DNA of 64,000 nt from Nansenia antarctica (GCA_963989245.1 OZ022342.1:19543868-19607867); one strand, 5' to 3'; positions 34,469 to 47,000 are shown, counted from the stretch's first letter. Program-made: numbers and translations. Notes: generated by a model from the letters alone, not told the origin.

Positions 34469-36847
34469 CTCGTTAAAGTCCACTGTGTCCACCAACGAAT
34501 CTTGATCTTTCTGTTCCAAGCGCAGCGTAAGATCAGCCGGCAGCGTGTTGTCATTGTATGACGTAGCAAACTTGAAGTCACTGGTGCGTGAGCCCGTTGT
34601 CAGGTATGCGTCATAATTGTAAGAGCTACGGAGAGTTCCAGCTCCATCCACCTCTGCATAGTTGGGAGGGAAATACGCGCTGGGAATGGTGACTGCTCCA
34701 TCAAACAACATTCGAGGCTTTCTCCTGCGGCAAAACCTCACGGCCACGATGAGAATAATGAAAGTGATGAAAAAGGTGGAAACGGACACCAGGGCGATGA
34801 TCAAATAGGAAGTCAGTTTGGAACTACTCCCGTCATAAGACATGTCTTTCAGTTCTGGAACTTCAGCCAAGTTGTCTGATATAAGTAAATATACTGAACA
34901 GGTTGTGGAGAGAGAGGGTTGTCCGTTATCTTTCACTGATATAACAAGGTTCTGCTTCATACTGTCAGATTCAGAAATGTCCCGCTGTGCCCTGATCTCT
35001 CCGCTGTGTAGACCGATAATGAAAAGTCCCGGATCAGTAGATTTCGCAATCTGATATGAAAGCCACGCATTCTGTCCGGAGTCAGCATCCACAGCTATCA
35101 CCTTGGAAACTAGTGACCCCGCCATAGCAGCTTTGGGGACCATCTCAGTCATCAAGGAGTTCCCTGCTGAAGCAGGATATAATATCTGTGGAGAGTTATC
35201 ATTCTCATCTGTTATGAAGACACTCACAGTCACGTTACTGCTGAGCGGAGGTGAACCATTGTCTCTGGCTACAACGTGGACTTTGAAGCTCCTAAACTGT
35301 TCATAATCAAATGCTCTCACAGCATGGATCACCCCCGTGTCTCCGTTAATGGATAAGAATGACGACACTGGAACACCGTTGACCTGACTGGGCAGTAGCG
35401 AATAGACCACTGTACCGTTCTGTCTCCAGTCTGGGTCTCTGGCAGTAACAGAACATATAGAGGAGCCAGGCTTGTTATTCTCAGTCACATAGGCGCTGTA
35501 GGATTGTTCTTCAAATGAAGGCGGGTTGTCATTTATATCAGAAATTTGGAAACTTAAAAGAGCACTTGAGGATAACGACGGTGTCCCTCCATCCGATGCG
35601 GTTATCGTGACATTATATTCATATAATTGCTCCCGATCGAAAGGTGCACTGCTAAGTAGGGTGAAGTAGTTTTTAATAGAAGACTGGAGTTTAAATGGGA
35701 GGTTTTCTGAAATAAAACACCTCACTCTACTGTTTTCCCCATGGTCCTGATCCTTTACATTAAGTATTGCTATTTCAGTTCCTGGTGGAACGTTCTCTGG
35801 AATCGGATTCCTAACCGATTTTACAGTTATTGTGGGAGCATTATCATTTATGTCAGATATTTCTACAACGACTTTGCAATGCCCTGTCTGTCCTCCACCG
35901 TCCTCTGCCTGTATTTCCATCTCATAAGAGGATGCTTTTTCGTGGTCAAGCTCACCGATAACAGTAATTTCCCCTTTATTTTGCTCAATATGGAATAAAC
36001 GCTTTGTGTTTTCAGAAACATGATTAATGTAGTACGACACTTCGCCATTTGCGCCCTCATCTTTATCAGTTGCGCTCACCTTGACCACTGAGGTACCTGA
36101 AGGTGAATTTTCAGTAACTGTAACTTTATAAAACGTTTGCGTGAAAACAGGGGCGTTATCATTAACATCCATGACGACAACTTGAATTATCGCGCTACCT
36201 GACCGGAGAGGATTGCCACCATCAATTGCCGTCAGCGTTAGAGCATGCTCTCCAGATTTCTCTCGATCGAGGTTATTTTTCAAAACAACTTCCACATACC
36301 TTTCTTTGCTGCCTTTCGCTTCCAATACGAAGTACTCATTCTGACCAAGGACATAATTTTGAACTGCATTCACGCCTATATCTAAATCGATCGCTGAAGC
36401 TATTTGAAAACGACTTCCAGTCGGAGCTGTCTCGCTTATTTCCAGTTTTATTATATCCTTGGGGAATGCAGGTGCGTTGTCATTTATGTCCTGTATCTCT
36501 AGAGCGATATTGTGAAGCTCAAGAGGTTTCTCTAATATGAACTCGAAATGCAAGAGACAAGGTGACGTAGTTCCACAAAGCATCTCTCGGTCAATTCTCT
36601 CCAGAACAATAAGATTCCCAGAGTCCAAATCAACTCCACAATACCGTTTGTCCCCCTGGTAATCAACGCGGGCCTTCCGAATCCTCAGTCGCCTAACATC
36701 CAAACGGAGGTCCTTGCTCAAGCTCCCGATTACATGGTTTGTCTTTGTCTCCTCTGGGACAGAATAGCGGATATCTGCGGCACAGGCCTGCATGATAGCA
36801 AGCAAAAGCAAACCAAACTGCATTGATCTGTATGGTTTTGACGACAT
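34469..36847 (-). CDS. Gamma-type protocadherin variable exon I (5'-most gamma exon)
   Basis: The exon has 793 codons from MSSKPYRSMQFGLLLL, chosen for its purine at -3; in-frame ATGs at 36856 and 36892 are alternatives. The signal peptide ends near MQACA, followed by ADIRYSVPEE. EC1-EC4 are the most divergent of the set (for example VIGSLSKDLRLDVRRLRIRK and NPIPENVPPGTEIAILNV). At FEEQSYSAYVTENN the sequence switches abruptly to the common gamma EC5-EC6-membrane-tail (about 34560-35515). It then leaves it again after DNTLPADLTLR, ending LVDTVDFNE at donor GAG|GTAAGA. It is the first gamma promoter after the alpha constant exons. Confidence 0.92.
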
Positions 36848-37030
36848 TTCCTGCATCAACTTAATTGAGGTAACAAAATACAATGGTGTCAAATAAACAC
36901 AGTATCAACAAAAATCGCAAAGGCGAGTTAATTCCTGTCTGTACACAGCAGTGCACAGAATGGCTTTGTGGATAAAGCCAGTTCATGAAGCTAAATAAAT
37001 GGGAGTGTTCTCAGGCAGAGCCCAATGTTG

Positions 37031-37045
37031 GCGAGGAGCGACGCC
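37031..37045 (-). promoter_or_regulatory. Diverged CSE-like element of exon I
   Basis: The minus strand reads GGCGTCGCTCCTCGC, keeping GTCGCT but not the TTCAC half. It is 184-198 bp upstream of the ATG, the expected distance. It is the weakest match of the nine gamma exons. Confidence 0.5.
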
Positions 37046-37049
37046 GTGA

Positions 37050-38444
37050 GGCTTCAGGAGACAATGCAGAAACGATTCGAGCACCCCATCTAACGAGGCA
37101 ATGCAGGCCGAATAATAGAAATATAATAAATGTACGTTAAACATTTATGTTAAACATTAATGTTAACAACTATTATGAGAAGTGATCAGTTGGCTTGTAG
37201 ACCGCCAAGTGAAAATCTCAGAGTAGCCTACAGCGATAACCTTTTCAGCACCATGGACAGCGGCAACAGCAGACTGGGATCGGGGGATACAGTGTGCTAA
37301 TGTATTGCTAAACGAAGACAACATTTTCAAAACAAATATTTACAACAATATGTTTTCTTTTGATTGACTATAATAGCCAACTGGTCGATATAAACCTGTT
37401 ATACTCATTAACATACCCTCATTCACTTAGGGTACACAGAGGGACTTAGCGTATACATATTTATGCCATTTAGCTGACGATTTTATCCAAAGCAACTTAC
37501 ATTGCAGTGAGTGCGTAAATGTTTCATCATATATACATATCTTGGTCATTAACTAGCTATGTCAATTTTGTGTTTGGAAGCAATTTACCATGAGAGGAAG
37601 GGGGTTGTGGACTCATGTACCACTGGTACAGGGTTGTGGCACGAGGCGAAGCACACCATTGTTTCCACATTTTAGCCACGTCTAGCATTGGATTTACAGA
37701 ACAGTATATTATTATATCAACATTTTTTAATATTAGCTGTTTTCAGTCATCGTAGTATTCTTTATCCACCCTTCCAATAGCCTACTTATCGATGAAAACA
37801 GTTCTTACCTTGACTAGGTGACGATATGGCAAATTCTAAAACAGGCTTGTCAGGGCTTCCAATGACATTGGTCAATTACATCGATCTTTGGCTATCCTAA
37901 TAAAGGATACGCACACTTTAAGCAATATACATGAATTACATTTATTCTTAATGTGTTGGTAAAATCTAATTAACAAACAATCGAAAATAGTTGCATTAAT
38001 TTGCATTATGTTGGTTGTTGTTATTGAGTAAACTTCAATTCGCCACTGAATCTTTTTTTTAAAACATTTTTATGTAGGCTACCGCTAAACAAAACTGGTT
38101 GATAATCGGGGGGTGAATATATTTCTGTACTAGATAACATGAGATGATATATACGGGGATGCGTAGTTAAAGCTGTAGGTCTACACGTTGTGCTTACACT
38201 GCGCGGTGCTTGCATTTGTCGTTCAGGCGACAGTTTCCCGATTTCAGTGCAGCGGGGCGCCATAGACCCAGTGGCGGCTGGCCGATAGAGGGCGCTGGGG
38301 CGCCGCCCCCACCTTCACTTCCTTGTTGCGATTTGTAAAAGTTATTTTTTTAAATAAACATTGTTTATTCACAAAATGTGGCTGATATTCTGTCGGCGCC
38401 TATCAGCATTCATTAAAAATCCTCCAATGCAATAAACATTTTTA

Positions 38445-38445
<1 letters not shown>
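37050..38445. other. Intergenic sequence upstream of exon I; possible decayed DNA-transposon end
   Basis: I see no gene. Near 38268-38325 a GC-rich patch starting CAGTGGCGGCTGG resembles the end of some fish hAT-type elements. No matching opposite end is visible, so this is only a suggestion. Confidence 0.35.

Positions 38446-38491
<46 letters not shown>
38446..38491. repeat. (TG)n microsatellite
   Basis: About 22 uninterrupted TG units. It is followed by low-copy sequence containing a 19-bp stem hairpin at 38614-38657. Confidence 0.9.
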
Positions 38492-38495
<4 letters not shown>

Positions 38496-38978
38496 CTCAC
38501 TGTTAAAATACATAGGGAGAGAACGCGGGGCGCCGTGTCAATGCAAGTCTATGCCAGGACAAATACTTTTCGGTTACACGTGAGCTGTAGCAGCGCTCCA
38601 ATTGGCTGTCTCTATTTCTTGGCCAGGACGCACATTTGTGCGCCCTGGCCAAGAAATCTCCGGTTGTATTGCAGACAATGCATTATGCTGAGGACTCCCG
38701 ACTTCCGGTTTTCCGGACTTCGGGCTTCCGGAGTATTTTAAATGAACATTCGTAATGTCTGTCTCTGATGTTCATGGTCAATTAAATCAGCCTATTTTGT
38801 GCAACTAATAATGTTCCCGCTAATGGGTTAACCAAGCAGCCTTGCACCTAACGTGCAAGCACCTATCTTCGAACTATTCATAGCAATATGCGCGGGGCAA
38901 GGCGGAGGTACGGGTAAACACGGCTCATGTTCTGTCATCAAAGGTAAGAGTTGGTTTTCTTTAACTCAGCTGATGCAT

Positions 38979-39138
38979 TGTTGTGTTTCTGACATGGTCT
39001 GGTTGTGTTTCTGACATGGTCTGGTTGTGTTACAGACATGGTCGGGTTGTGTTTCTGACATGGTCTGGTTGTGTTTCTGACATGGTCTGGTTGTGTTTCT
39101 GACATGGTCTGGTTGTGTTTCTGACATGGTCTGGTTGT
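38979..39138. repeat. 22-bp minisatellite, about seven units
   Basis: The unit GTGTTTCTGACATGGTCTGG plus TT repeats about seven times. One unit has TTACAG and TCGG variants. It is open in one minus-strand frame, but the short repetitive peptide has no sign of being a gene. Confidence 0.9.
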
Positions 39139-39705
39139 GATACATCATTGAATGTGTTGACCTGCTGTGATGTGTTGACCACCATCACTCTCCATCATCA
39201 TCCATCATGTGTCTATGAAATAGATAGTTACTGTACTACTGACTGCAGCATTCATCTCTGCTCATTGATGTAGCCATGTCACACAGACACATAGTACACA
39301 TATTCATCTGCTACCTTTATTAACCTGAGTGTAGCTGTGAGGCCTGTACTAGCCTTGTTGACTAGACTTCCTCCTTGTCTGACACTGGGTATTGGACCGT
39401 ACCGACGTCCATAGACCGGTCACTCTTCCACCTCAGTGTCTGTAGTTGACAGGGTAACTTCTCCATGGCCCACACGGTCATTTTAAGGGTGAAAGTTGAA
39501 ATTATACAGTGGTTGTAATGCCAGTGCGTGTTCTATGCGCGTGCACGCGGAAAAAATCGTGCACGCGAAAAAAAAATCGCGCGCGCTGCGGCGCACTCTG
39601 GTCGGCTGACGGCGCACTCTGGTCGGCGTTATAGTGCCAGCAGTATTTAATGTCAGTCTAATGCGTGTTTTTACTGCAAAAGAGCATAATAGGTCAGTTT
39701 ATTAC

Positions 39706-39782
<77 letters not shown>

Positions 39783-41281
39783 ACTCCCTCTCTCCCTCCC
39801 TCCCTCTCTCTCGCCCTCTCTCTTTTCACTTTGGGTACCTGGCTGGAGTGACTAGCGGTAGGGTGCTAGCGGTAGACATATGGACCTACACATACAAATA
39901 TGAGATTAAACATTCAAACACGCCCCGGAATATCTACACTGTATATTCAACGTCACAAATAATTTATTGTTCAAAAAATGTATTGAGAATTGTTGAGAGT
40001 TGTTTGGGCAGATTGAGAGCATGAAAATGAAGGTGAAAGCGTGTATCACACCCCAGAAACGTGAGAGTTGGCAACCCTGAAGTTAGGTTGCGTGTGGTCT
40101 CAGTGAATCTTGTCAGGGAGCACAGATGCGTTCTGTTACACGGTATATCAGAGGCTAATTGACAGCATATCCTAACAAGTTCATGATAGACTGTAAAATA
40201 CCCTGACACTTACCAAACCATTCCCTGACTCCAGTGCTGACATCTTCATTCCATCATTCCCTCAACAACCTTACTCCTGGCCTCTCTCTCCCATATGAAC
40301 TAATTGATTGACAGATGACAGGCAGGTACAGTGGATTTTATTCTAGGTCACCCTTCCTACCACTCATCCACCCCTGTGAGAGCAGCAGCTGCAGTGATGG
40401 CAGTTCTACTTCCTTGCTTCACCCTTCCATCATTTACTGTGAACACAAACAATTGTGTGGTGATGCATGAGAAATGACCTTACAGTAACTTTGTTACAAT
40501 AGAATAATCTGTTGATATTTTTCAGTGATTTCCCCACATCAACATGTGGGACACATACTGTCCCAGTGTCCCTGTGAACACCTTTACCAGTTTAGGCATT
40601 GTGAGTGAACCAGCAGCCTGTGAATGATTTAACTCCCAGATGGCATGGCTGTGTATTCAGCCAGGCAAGCCCAGATGGGAAGAGGCAAAAATAGCTACAA
40701 TTCCTCCGCTCATTCAGACCTAAAACCTTTTACCCTTGCCAAGACTCCCAGTCTCACTCATCCAGTAAAGCCTTTGATCTTACCCCTGTTACTAAACCTC
40801 TACTCTCTTTGTAACCTCTGAACTTGGATTGCCCCAATAGCTTACCCAAACACCTCAGTACTAACTCACCCCATACTCTCTCTATTCCCCTGTGTATCCC
40901 ACCTCCTAAATGTCACTGCATCTGTGTCTATTACACTGTCTTCCTTAACATTTTTTATTTTTTTATTTTTTTACCCAAGTTGTTGTTGATGTATCTTGAT
41001 TACCATTACCATTGTGACCAACTATGATATGAAAGGAGACAACCCTTTCACCTGCTGAGTATCTGGGCCCTTGATGCCTTGCCAGCCCCACTCAGACTCC
41101 AGTAGACAGGTCAACAGAGCAGAGGGGAGTCAGCCAAGCAGAACGTCACATATATCTACAGAGGGCCAGGACATGGGCACAGGGGCTGCTAGCACAAAAT
41201 AACACACTAAACAACCCTTGTACAATTCTGAAAGAATGAGGAATACTGCCATTCACAACACACGCCAACACACAAACACAC
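39139..41281. other. Intergenic sequence with a (C)n(CT)n(CA)n tract
   Basis: No gene is seen. A compound microsatellite spans about 39705-39815. At 39585-39632 the phrase GGCGCACTCTGGTCGGC occurs twice in tandem beside a CG-rich stretch (GTGCACGCG repeated), a short GC island in otherwise AT-rich DNA. Confidence 0.6.
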
Positions 41282-41926
41282 TGTTACGTCCACATGTGTG
41301 GCCTTGTTGTGTTTCCTTCTGTTTTCCCTCTCTCTATCCCACATGCAGGTGTTTGTCTGCAATTGGCTATTCATCCCCATAATTCATCATTCATTGCCTG
41401 TTCCTGTCCAATCAGAGGGCTGCCCATCTGCCAATCAGAAGTCTGTTTAAATTCAACACCAGATTTCTCATTGTCAGTCGACTAGTTTCGGGTGTGGTTG
41501 TGTTTGTTCTGTCAACTCTTAAATGATTTGTGTGAAATCAGATATCAACTTGTTCTTACGAACACTTACAGTAGAGTTTTTTTTGTTATTGTTAACTTGT
41601 CCTGTCTGAGTTAATTTGTTTTGTCACACACATAGTCATAGGAAATCTCCATAGGAGTAGGTGAGATACCCTTGGGTGTACATTTGCATCACGTAGGATC
41701 TACGTCTGTTATTTCATTAGGCAAAGGAGTGGATGCCCATGTATTCATTAGATTAGGTTGAATATGTACTAGATTAGGATTGCACTTTATCTTCGATTTC
41801 CCTGAGTTGGCACTGCTTATAGTCTACCTGTTGTCATTTGGCGTGTGTTTTGTAATTAACCACTATTATTGTAAATAAATGATTGCACTATAGTTCGATT
41901 AGTTTGTGACTTATTAGTTCCCTACA
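41282..41926 (+). mobile_element. Possible solo LTR (645 bp)
   Basis: The stretch starts TGTTACGTCC and ends CCCTACA, giving TG...CA ends. It has a TTTAAA box near 41446 and an AATAAA signal near 41874, the order expected of an LTR. No flanking target duplication is evident and no internal coding region is present, so the call is tentative. Confidence 0.3.
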
Positions 41927-41997
41927 TTAAGCTTGGTGTGTACACTTTTTTGTTTCAGTTCCCCTACACCCTCCTGTAGACAAGTAAGATCTGGGAG

Positions 41998-41999
<2 letters not shown>

Positions 42000-42053
<54 letters not shown>
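42000..42053. repeat. (CA)n microsatellite
   Basis: About 26 CA units, uninterrupted until the final CAAACACA. Confidence 0.9.
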
Positions 42054-42060
<7 letters not shown>

Positions 42061-42519
42061 GGCCCTTTATATCATAATGGCCAGGGTAATGTTGATGTCT
42101 GAAGATGACTTTAGCTCTGTGTGCTGTCAGAGTTCAGTGTTCATTTTAATTAGGGCAGAGTAAGCTGTGACATAAATGAATGAAATGATCCAGACATAGA
42201 ATTGAATTAAGTGGTTCTCGCTCTGACTGGGAGAGTCTTGTCAGCCAGTACAGATGTATAATTCATCAAAGAATTGAACTATCTCTCCCCCCTAAAGTGA
42301 CAAACTCAATGTGATGGGTTATCTAACTCAACTGAGAGCTCTCTCTGGGCCCTGGCCACGCTCTCTCCTCTGCAATACACCGTAGGATCCCTGCTGTGTA
42401 TGAAGCTGTGCAGTGAATCAGTTTGAGTCCTTTTAGACTGTATTTATTTGCATCTTTAACAAATCATACATGTTGGTGCATAGCTGAAATAAAGGCCAAA
42501 GGACAACTTTCTTTTTCGG

Positions 42520-43105
42520 ATATTTAAGAAAGAAAAGTTTATTTGTGATTTATAAACAAAACACGTTACCAGATCCATCAAAAAAGAAAAAGAAAAAAAA
42601 AGATCACTATATATCACCATTACATTGATGAGCAGGTGTACAAAAAGGTTTATTAACAGATCTGCACTGTCACAGTCGACTGCTTAGTGCCAACCAGGCA
42701 CCGTATGACTGAGGAAACATTCACTACACACAAGCAGAATACATCAACTTTTAGATTTTTTTTTAATTTATTTTTTTTCAGCATTTTTGGTCTTTGAGTT
42801 TTTTTTCTTCCTTTTTTATCTTCTTTTGTTTTAAAGGGGGTAAGGGTGGGACATAGGTGAATACATGATTCACATTACAGTGTTTGTTTGATCATCATTT
42901 CAAAGCGTAACACAAGGTAAAGGATTCATTTTCTAATCCTCAGAAATCATAAGGGCATAAACAAACAAAAAAGCATTTCATAGCATAACACTACAGCATT
43001 ACGTATATATCTAGAAGGTTAGTTACTTTGTACTTCAACAGGATAGAAAATGTGATTCCTGTATGTTTGTTAATGAATATAGTATGTGTGTGTATATGAA
43101 GGTAG

Positions 43106-43141
<36 letters not shown>

Positions 43142-43964
43142 TGTATGTATGTATGTATGTGTGTGTGTGTGTGTGTGTGTGCGTGTGTGTGCGTGCACGC
43201 ATGTGTATGTATGTGTATTTGAGAGCAGGTTTAATGGATACATATTTCAGCAGAGACAATACTCATGTCTCTGAGTTTTGATAACTGGTTGAAAGTAATG
43301 AAAAAGATATCTATCTATATATATATATTTATATCTATATAGTATCTGTTTCCTCTGCTTATAACATGCAAACAGCCACTTTGTGATATTACAGCACTGA
43401 GTCACACCTGAATGATGCGGGGCTTATGTATGTGCGTCTGTGTGTGTGTGGGGGGGGGGATTCAGCCCAATAGCAGCGTTAACATCACCCTACTGTGTCT
43501 TCTGATTGGTCAGATGTCAGCCAGGGGAGAACTCACAGAGGTGAGCAGGAGATGTATTGGAATTAACCCAAATATATTGATTTCATCTTAGAGATTCAAT
43601 GCTGCTATTGCTTTTTATGTGAGGCGTTTCACACTAATCCAAAGCTCTAGTAAAATGGGGAATGTCTCAGGTCTGGACTGCCCACTCCCATTACAACAAG
43701 TCCACATCTCTCCCTCCCTCCCTCTCTCCCTCCTTCTCCCCTCAACCACCTCTCTCTCTCTATCTCTCCATCTGGACAGAAGAAACCATGTCCATTCCCC
43801 TGCTAACCTCTCTGAGTTCCCCTCCTGCGCTGTGTGAAACAGGTGGAAGGGATGACATCTGTCCCCAAAACAAACAAGACTGGAAATTTGGAGGAGTTAT
43901 TTCTGTTCAGTACTGAGGCTCATTTACATAAAGCTAATACACAATGTGTTGTGTGTGCTCTATT

Positions 43965-44000
<36 letters not shown>

Positions 44001-44378
44001 TGTGTCTGTGTGTCTGTTTGTGTGTTTGTCTGTGTGTCTGTGTGTGTGTGAGTGTAACAGGATAATTCTGCTGTGTTTACAGAGGAACAATTCATCAAAG
44101 GTTAAGAGTGACTTCAAGAGACCTCCCGGGTGATCGGAGGAAGGACGTGTAGAGGAGGTAAACAGAGGCGGCGTGCGAGCAAATCCTACAAGAGGACAGG
44201 GCAGGACAACTATTGAACATTCAATTACAGAAGCAGGGGGAACAGGCTTGAACAGGAATGAAGCAACAAGCAACATTCCTGTCATATATTACACACCCAC
44301 AATAGAAAAGAAGCCACTGAAAAAGGCCTCAGTCTTGTGGCTGGCTTAGGAAGGTGTGTGCATGTCCACCCTGACTGC

Positions 44379-44433
<55 letters not shown>

Positions 44434-45283
44434 AAGGCCCCACTGACCTGTGTCATGTTCTGCTCTCTGATGTGTGCCAGATCAGTGACAGGCATGAAAC
44501 ACAACTGTTTCAGTTACACTGAAAATATCCTGTGCAGCCGTATCAAATATCATCTTGTACTAATCTCAACCCATGCTAATTAATTTCACCAAGCTGCAAT
44601 GTACATACACACATGTCAGGTGTCTTGTTTGGATCATGTTTTTCTGTTTTATATATATTTTGGGGAAAAACCCGAAACGACTTTTCTTTCCTTTTTCACA
44701 AGGCATGTTTACGGGAGGAGAAAGCCTCTTTGTCATTTGTCGGATTGAACTCCTCTTCCCCTCCAATCAAGAGAGCAAAAGAGAAAGGGGGGGGAGGATG
44801 CCAACGTGGGTGGGCCAGGGAGGGAGAGCGTCCCTTGTCAAGCCTGTGTGGGCAGAGGGCGGGCAAAGTAGTAGCATCAGTTCTAGAATCACTGTCACGG
44901 GGTGTGAAAGGTGTCACACATATGCCTCATACATGGAGGGATGGGGCAGCTGTATTTGATACTTTTTAGCATTATAGACAGGCTATTCGAGTATTGAAAT
45001 GTATACACCATATTCTCTGTCCATGTCTGGTTTATGAGGGCCTGTTAACTCCCGTAGTTGTAGGTTGGGGTGAATGCCTGCATGGCACAGACTACTATTG
45101 CATGTTTACATGGTTTAAAAAGGGGACCAGCCTCTTCTAATGGGCACCTGGCTAGGTCAACTTATAAATGCAAACACCACAGGAAGGCTGTCCTGCATCT
45201 AAAATATACTTTTGGCTTCTCTTGATCTTGTTTTTAATTGGTAGATCTTTGTTTTTTTTTCTTCTAAATGGCCTCTTTCTCCT
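42520..45283 (-). other. Probable 3' UTR of the alpha protocadherin terminal exon
   Basis: The sequence directly follows the CE3 stop codon on the minus strand. AATAAA signals on that strand lie at 42649-42654 and 42538-42543. A long 3' UTR of a few kb is known for mammalian alpha transcripts, and these signals would give about 2.7 kb. Microsatellites at 43109-43194 ((TATG)n then (TG)n), 43966-44050 and 44381-44430 lie inside it, as does one copy of a 224-bp repeat. Extent is an inference from the signals only. Confidence 0.4.
44049..44272. repeat. 224-bp duplicated segment, copy 1
   Basis: This closely matches 51241-51464 in the same orientation, and both copies directly follow a (TG)n tract. 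It has no coding potential I can recognise and contains a CCTCCCGGGTGATCGG motif. Homology continues weakly past the end to an ACAATAGAAAAGAAGCCACTG phrase at about 44302-44322. Confidence 0.85.
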
Positions 45284-45588
45284 CTACTCCTCCTCATCCT
45301 CCTTCCCCTTGTCCTTCTTGTCCTTCTTTTCCTTCTTCTTCTTCTTCTTCTTCTTCTCCTCCTTCTTGCCGAAGGAGATGAAGTCGCCCTTGTCATCCCC
45401 GGCGCCCTGGTCCTGGCGGATGGAGATGATGGCGGGGGACCCGGGGATGATGAAGGCTTCAGGGGGGATCTCTCCAGGCTTCAGTGCCTGAGGGGGACCG
45501 TAGCCCGGGTTGGCCGGGTAACGGAAGTGCCAGCTGTTGCTGTTGATCCCAGCACCCACTGGAGGGGACAGCTCACCCCCCTCCCCAT
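45284..45588 (-). CDS. pcdha: Alpha protocadherin constant exon 3 (CE3), C-terminal cytoplasmic tail
   Basis: Acceptor TTGTAG|ATGGGG at 45588/45589 and stop at 45284-45286. Entering in phase 1 it encodes 101 residues beginning DGEGGELSPPVGAGINSNSW. It includes FIIPGSPAIISIRQDQ and ends in a lysine-rich run followed by KGKEDEEE. These are hallmarks of the vertebrate alpha constant region. GDFISFGKKEE keeps the pattern hydrophobic-x-S/T-F-x-x of a WAVE-complex binding motif reported for alpha protocadherins (family knowledge). The lysine-rich part is the region linked to FAK/PYK2 regulation in mammals. Every alpha isoform of the locus should carry this exon. Homology to the mammalian exon is evident over its whole length. 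Confidence 0.95.
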
Positions 45589-46060
45589 CTACAAGACAGA
45601 AAAATGGAGAACAAAAAGGAAAGAGTATGAAAATGTGTGCCTGAAAATAACTGATATTGTATTGCACACCATGCAAGCACTTGCTTCCTTGTTTTGCCCA
45701 AGGAAAATTGAGACCATAGAGTCTTATTTTTTTTTTTGAGACTCCAACAGTAATGTATTACAGGATATCCCAAAGCAGTGTAAGCAAAAAAAGAGCCAGA
45801 GGCACACTGGTCACATGACAAGGGAGCGAGGCGTAGAGGGAGTGGGACTTCACCAGACAGTCATGCTGCTGAGAACACACAATGTTACACTAGAGGAGTC
45901 TGACCTGTAGATGTAGATGGGTACCGAGGTGTTTAACATTGAGATGTGACGGCAATGAGCATGTAAGGATGACAGGAACTGGGAAAACCCAGCACTAACT
46001 CTAATCCCATCTCACAAGGCAGTGGAGAGAGACACAGATAGAGGGTAGGAGAGAGGGGGA

Positions 46061-46117
<57 letters not shown>

Positions 46118-47000
46118 GTGGGGGGCAGGGAGAGATGAAAGAGAATGAAAGGAAGGACCAAGAGAGTCAAGTGAGGGTGGAATACTATATACTCTACTAT
46201 GAGAGTGTGAGGTACAAAGAGATGAGATAAAGTTAGGATGAACATAAGAAGAGAAATGGAACGAGAGGGAGAGGGAGGAAATGGATAAAGAGGGAGAGGG
46301 AAGCAAGGGAAACAAACAGAGTTGTTGATGTGATGTTATGTACTTAGCAGACAGTGCTCTCAGGCCCAGACCAGTTTCCCTGGGCTCCGACCTACTTTCG
46401 CAATGTGTTTTATTTAGAACAAACTCAGGCCCTGAAAAGAGTTCCACAGTCCCAAAGGGAGAGTGCATGAACATATGCGGTACTATTCTGATAAGTTCAG
46501 TACAGTATGTGAGTGCGTGTGTGTGTGTATGTGTATGTGTGTGTGTGCGTGTGTGTGTGTGCGTCTGTATCTGTGTCTATGTTTGTGTCTGTGTGTCCAT
46601 ACTCTGGGTATAACTTGATGGATCCAATATGGCTGAAAAGGTCAGACATTGTAGCATGCATTCTTTTGCAGGAGAAGGGGAACCTCTACCTCAACTCACG
46701 AATAACCTCACAAATAATTTACTTTAAAGCCCCAGGAAATAATGGCCATACTCAATCTCCTTTCCAAAAAATAAACTATTTTCTCATCTACTGTGCACTG
46801 AAGAAACCAACCTGTCCTCTCCCTCACTCAAGTACCCCCCCCCCATTTTGCAGAATAAGGAGACAACTTAAAAAAAACGTAGAAAACTTAAAAAAAGAAA
46901 GCACCCTCTTGACCATTTCCCTGAATCTGGATTTTACAGTTGTGTAACATCCTGCTTTGAGACAAACAAAGTCATTAATAAGATATCACTGAAACATTTT

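Noticed and set aside
7628..37000. Recurrent plus-strand frames of about 67-71 codons opposite each gamma exon
   Set aside because: They recur because the minus-strand exons are near copies of each other; they are antisense shadows.
38979..39138. CRISPR array
   Set aside because: The units are contiguous 22-bp repeats with no spacers, in a vertebrate genome.
38966..39148. 60-codon repetitive frame on the minus strand
   Set aside because: It is the 22-bp minisatellite; 22 is not a multiple of three, so frame openness is accidental, and no start context or homology is seen.
45199..45396. Arginine-rich minus-strand frame overlapping CE3
   Set aside because: It is an out-of-frame reading of the lysine-codon run of CE3; the splice acceptor and homology fix the other frame.
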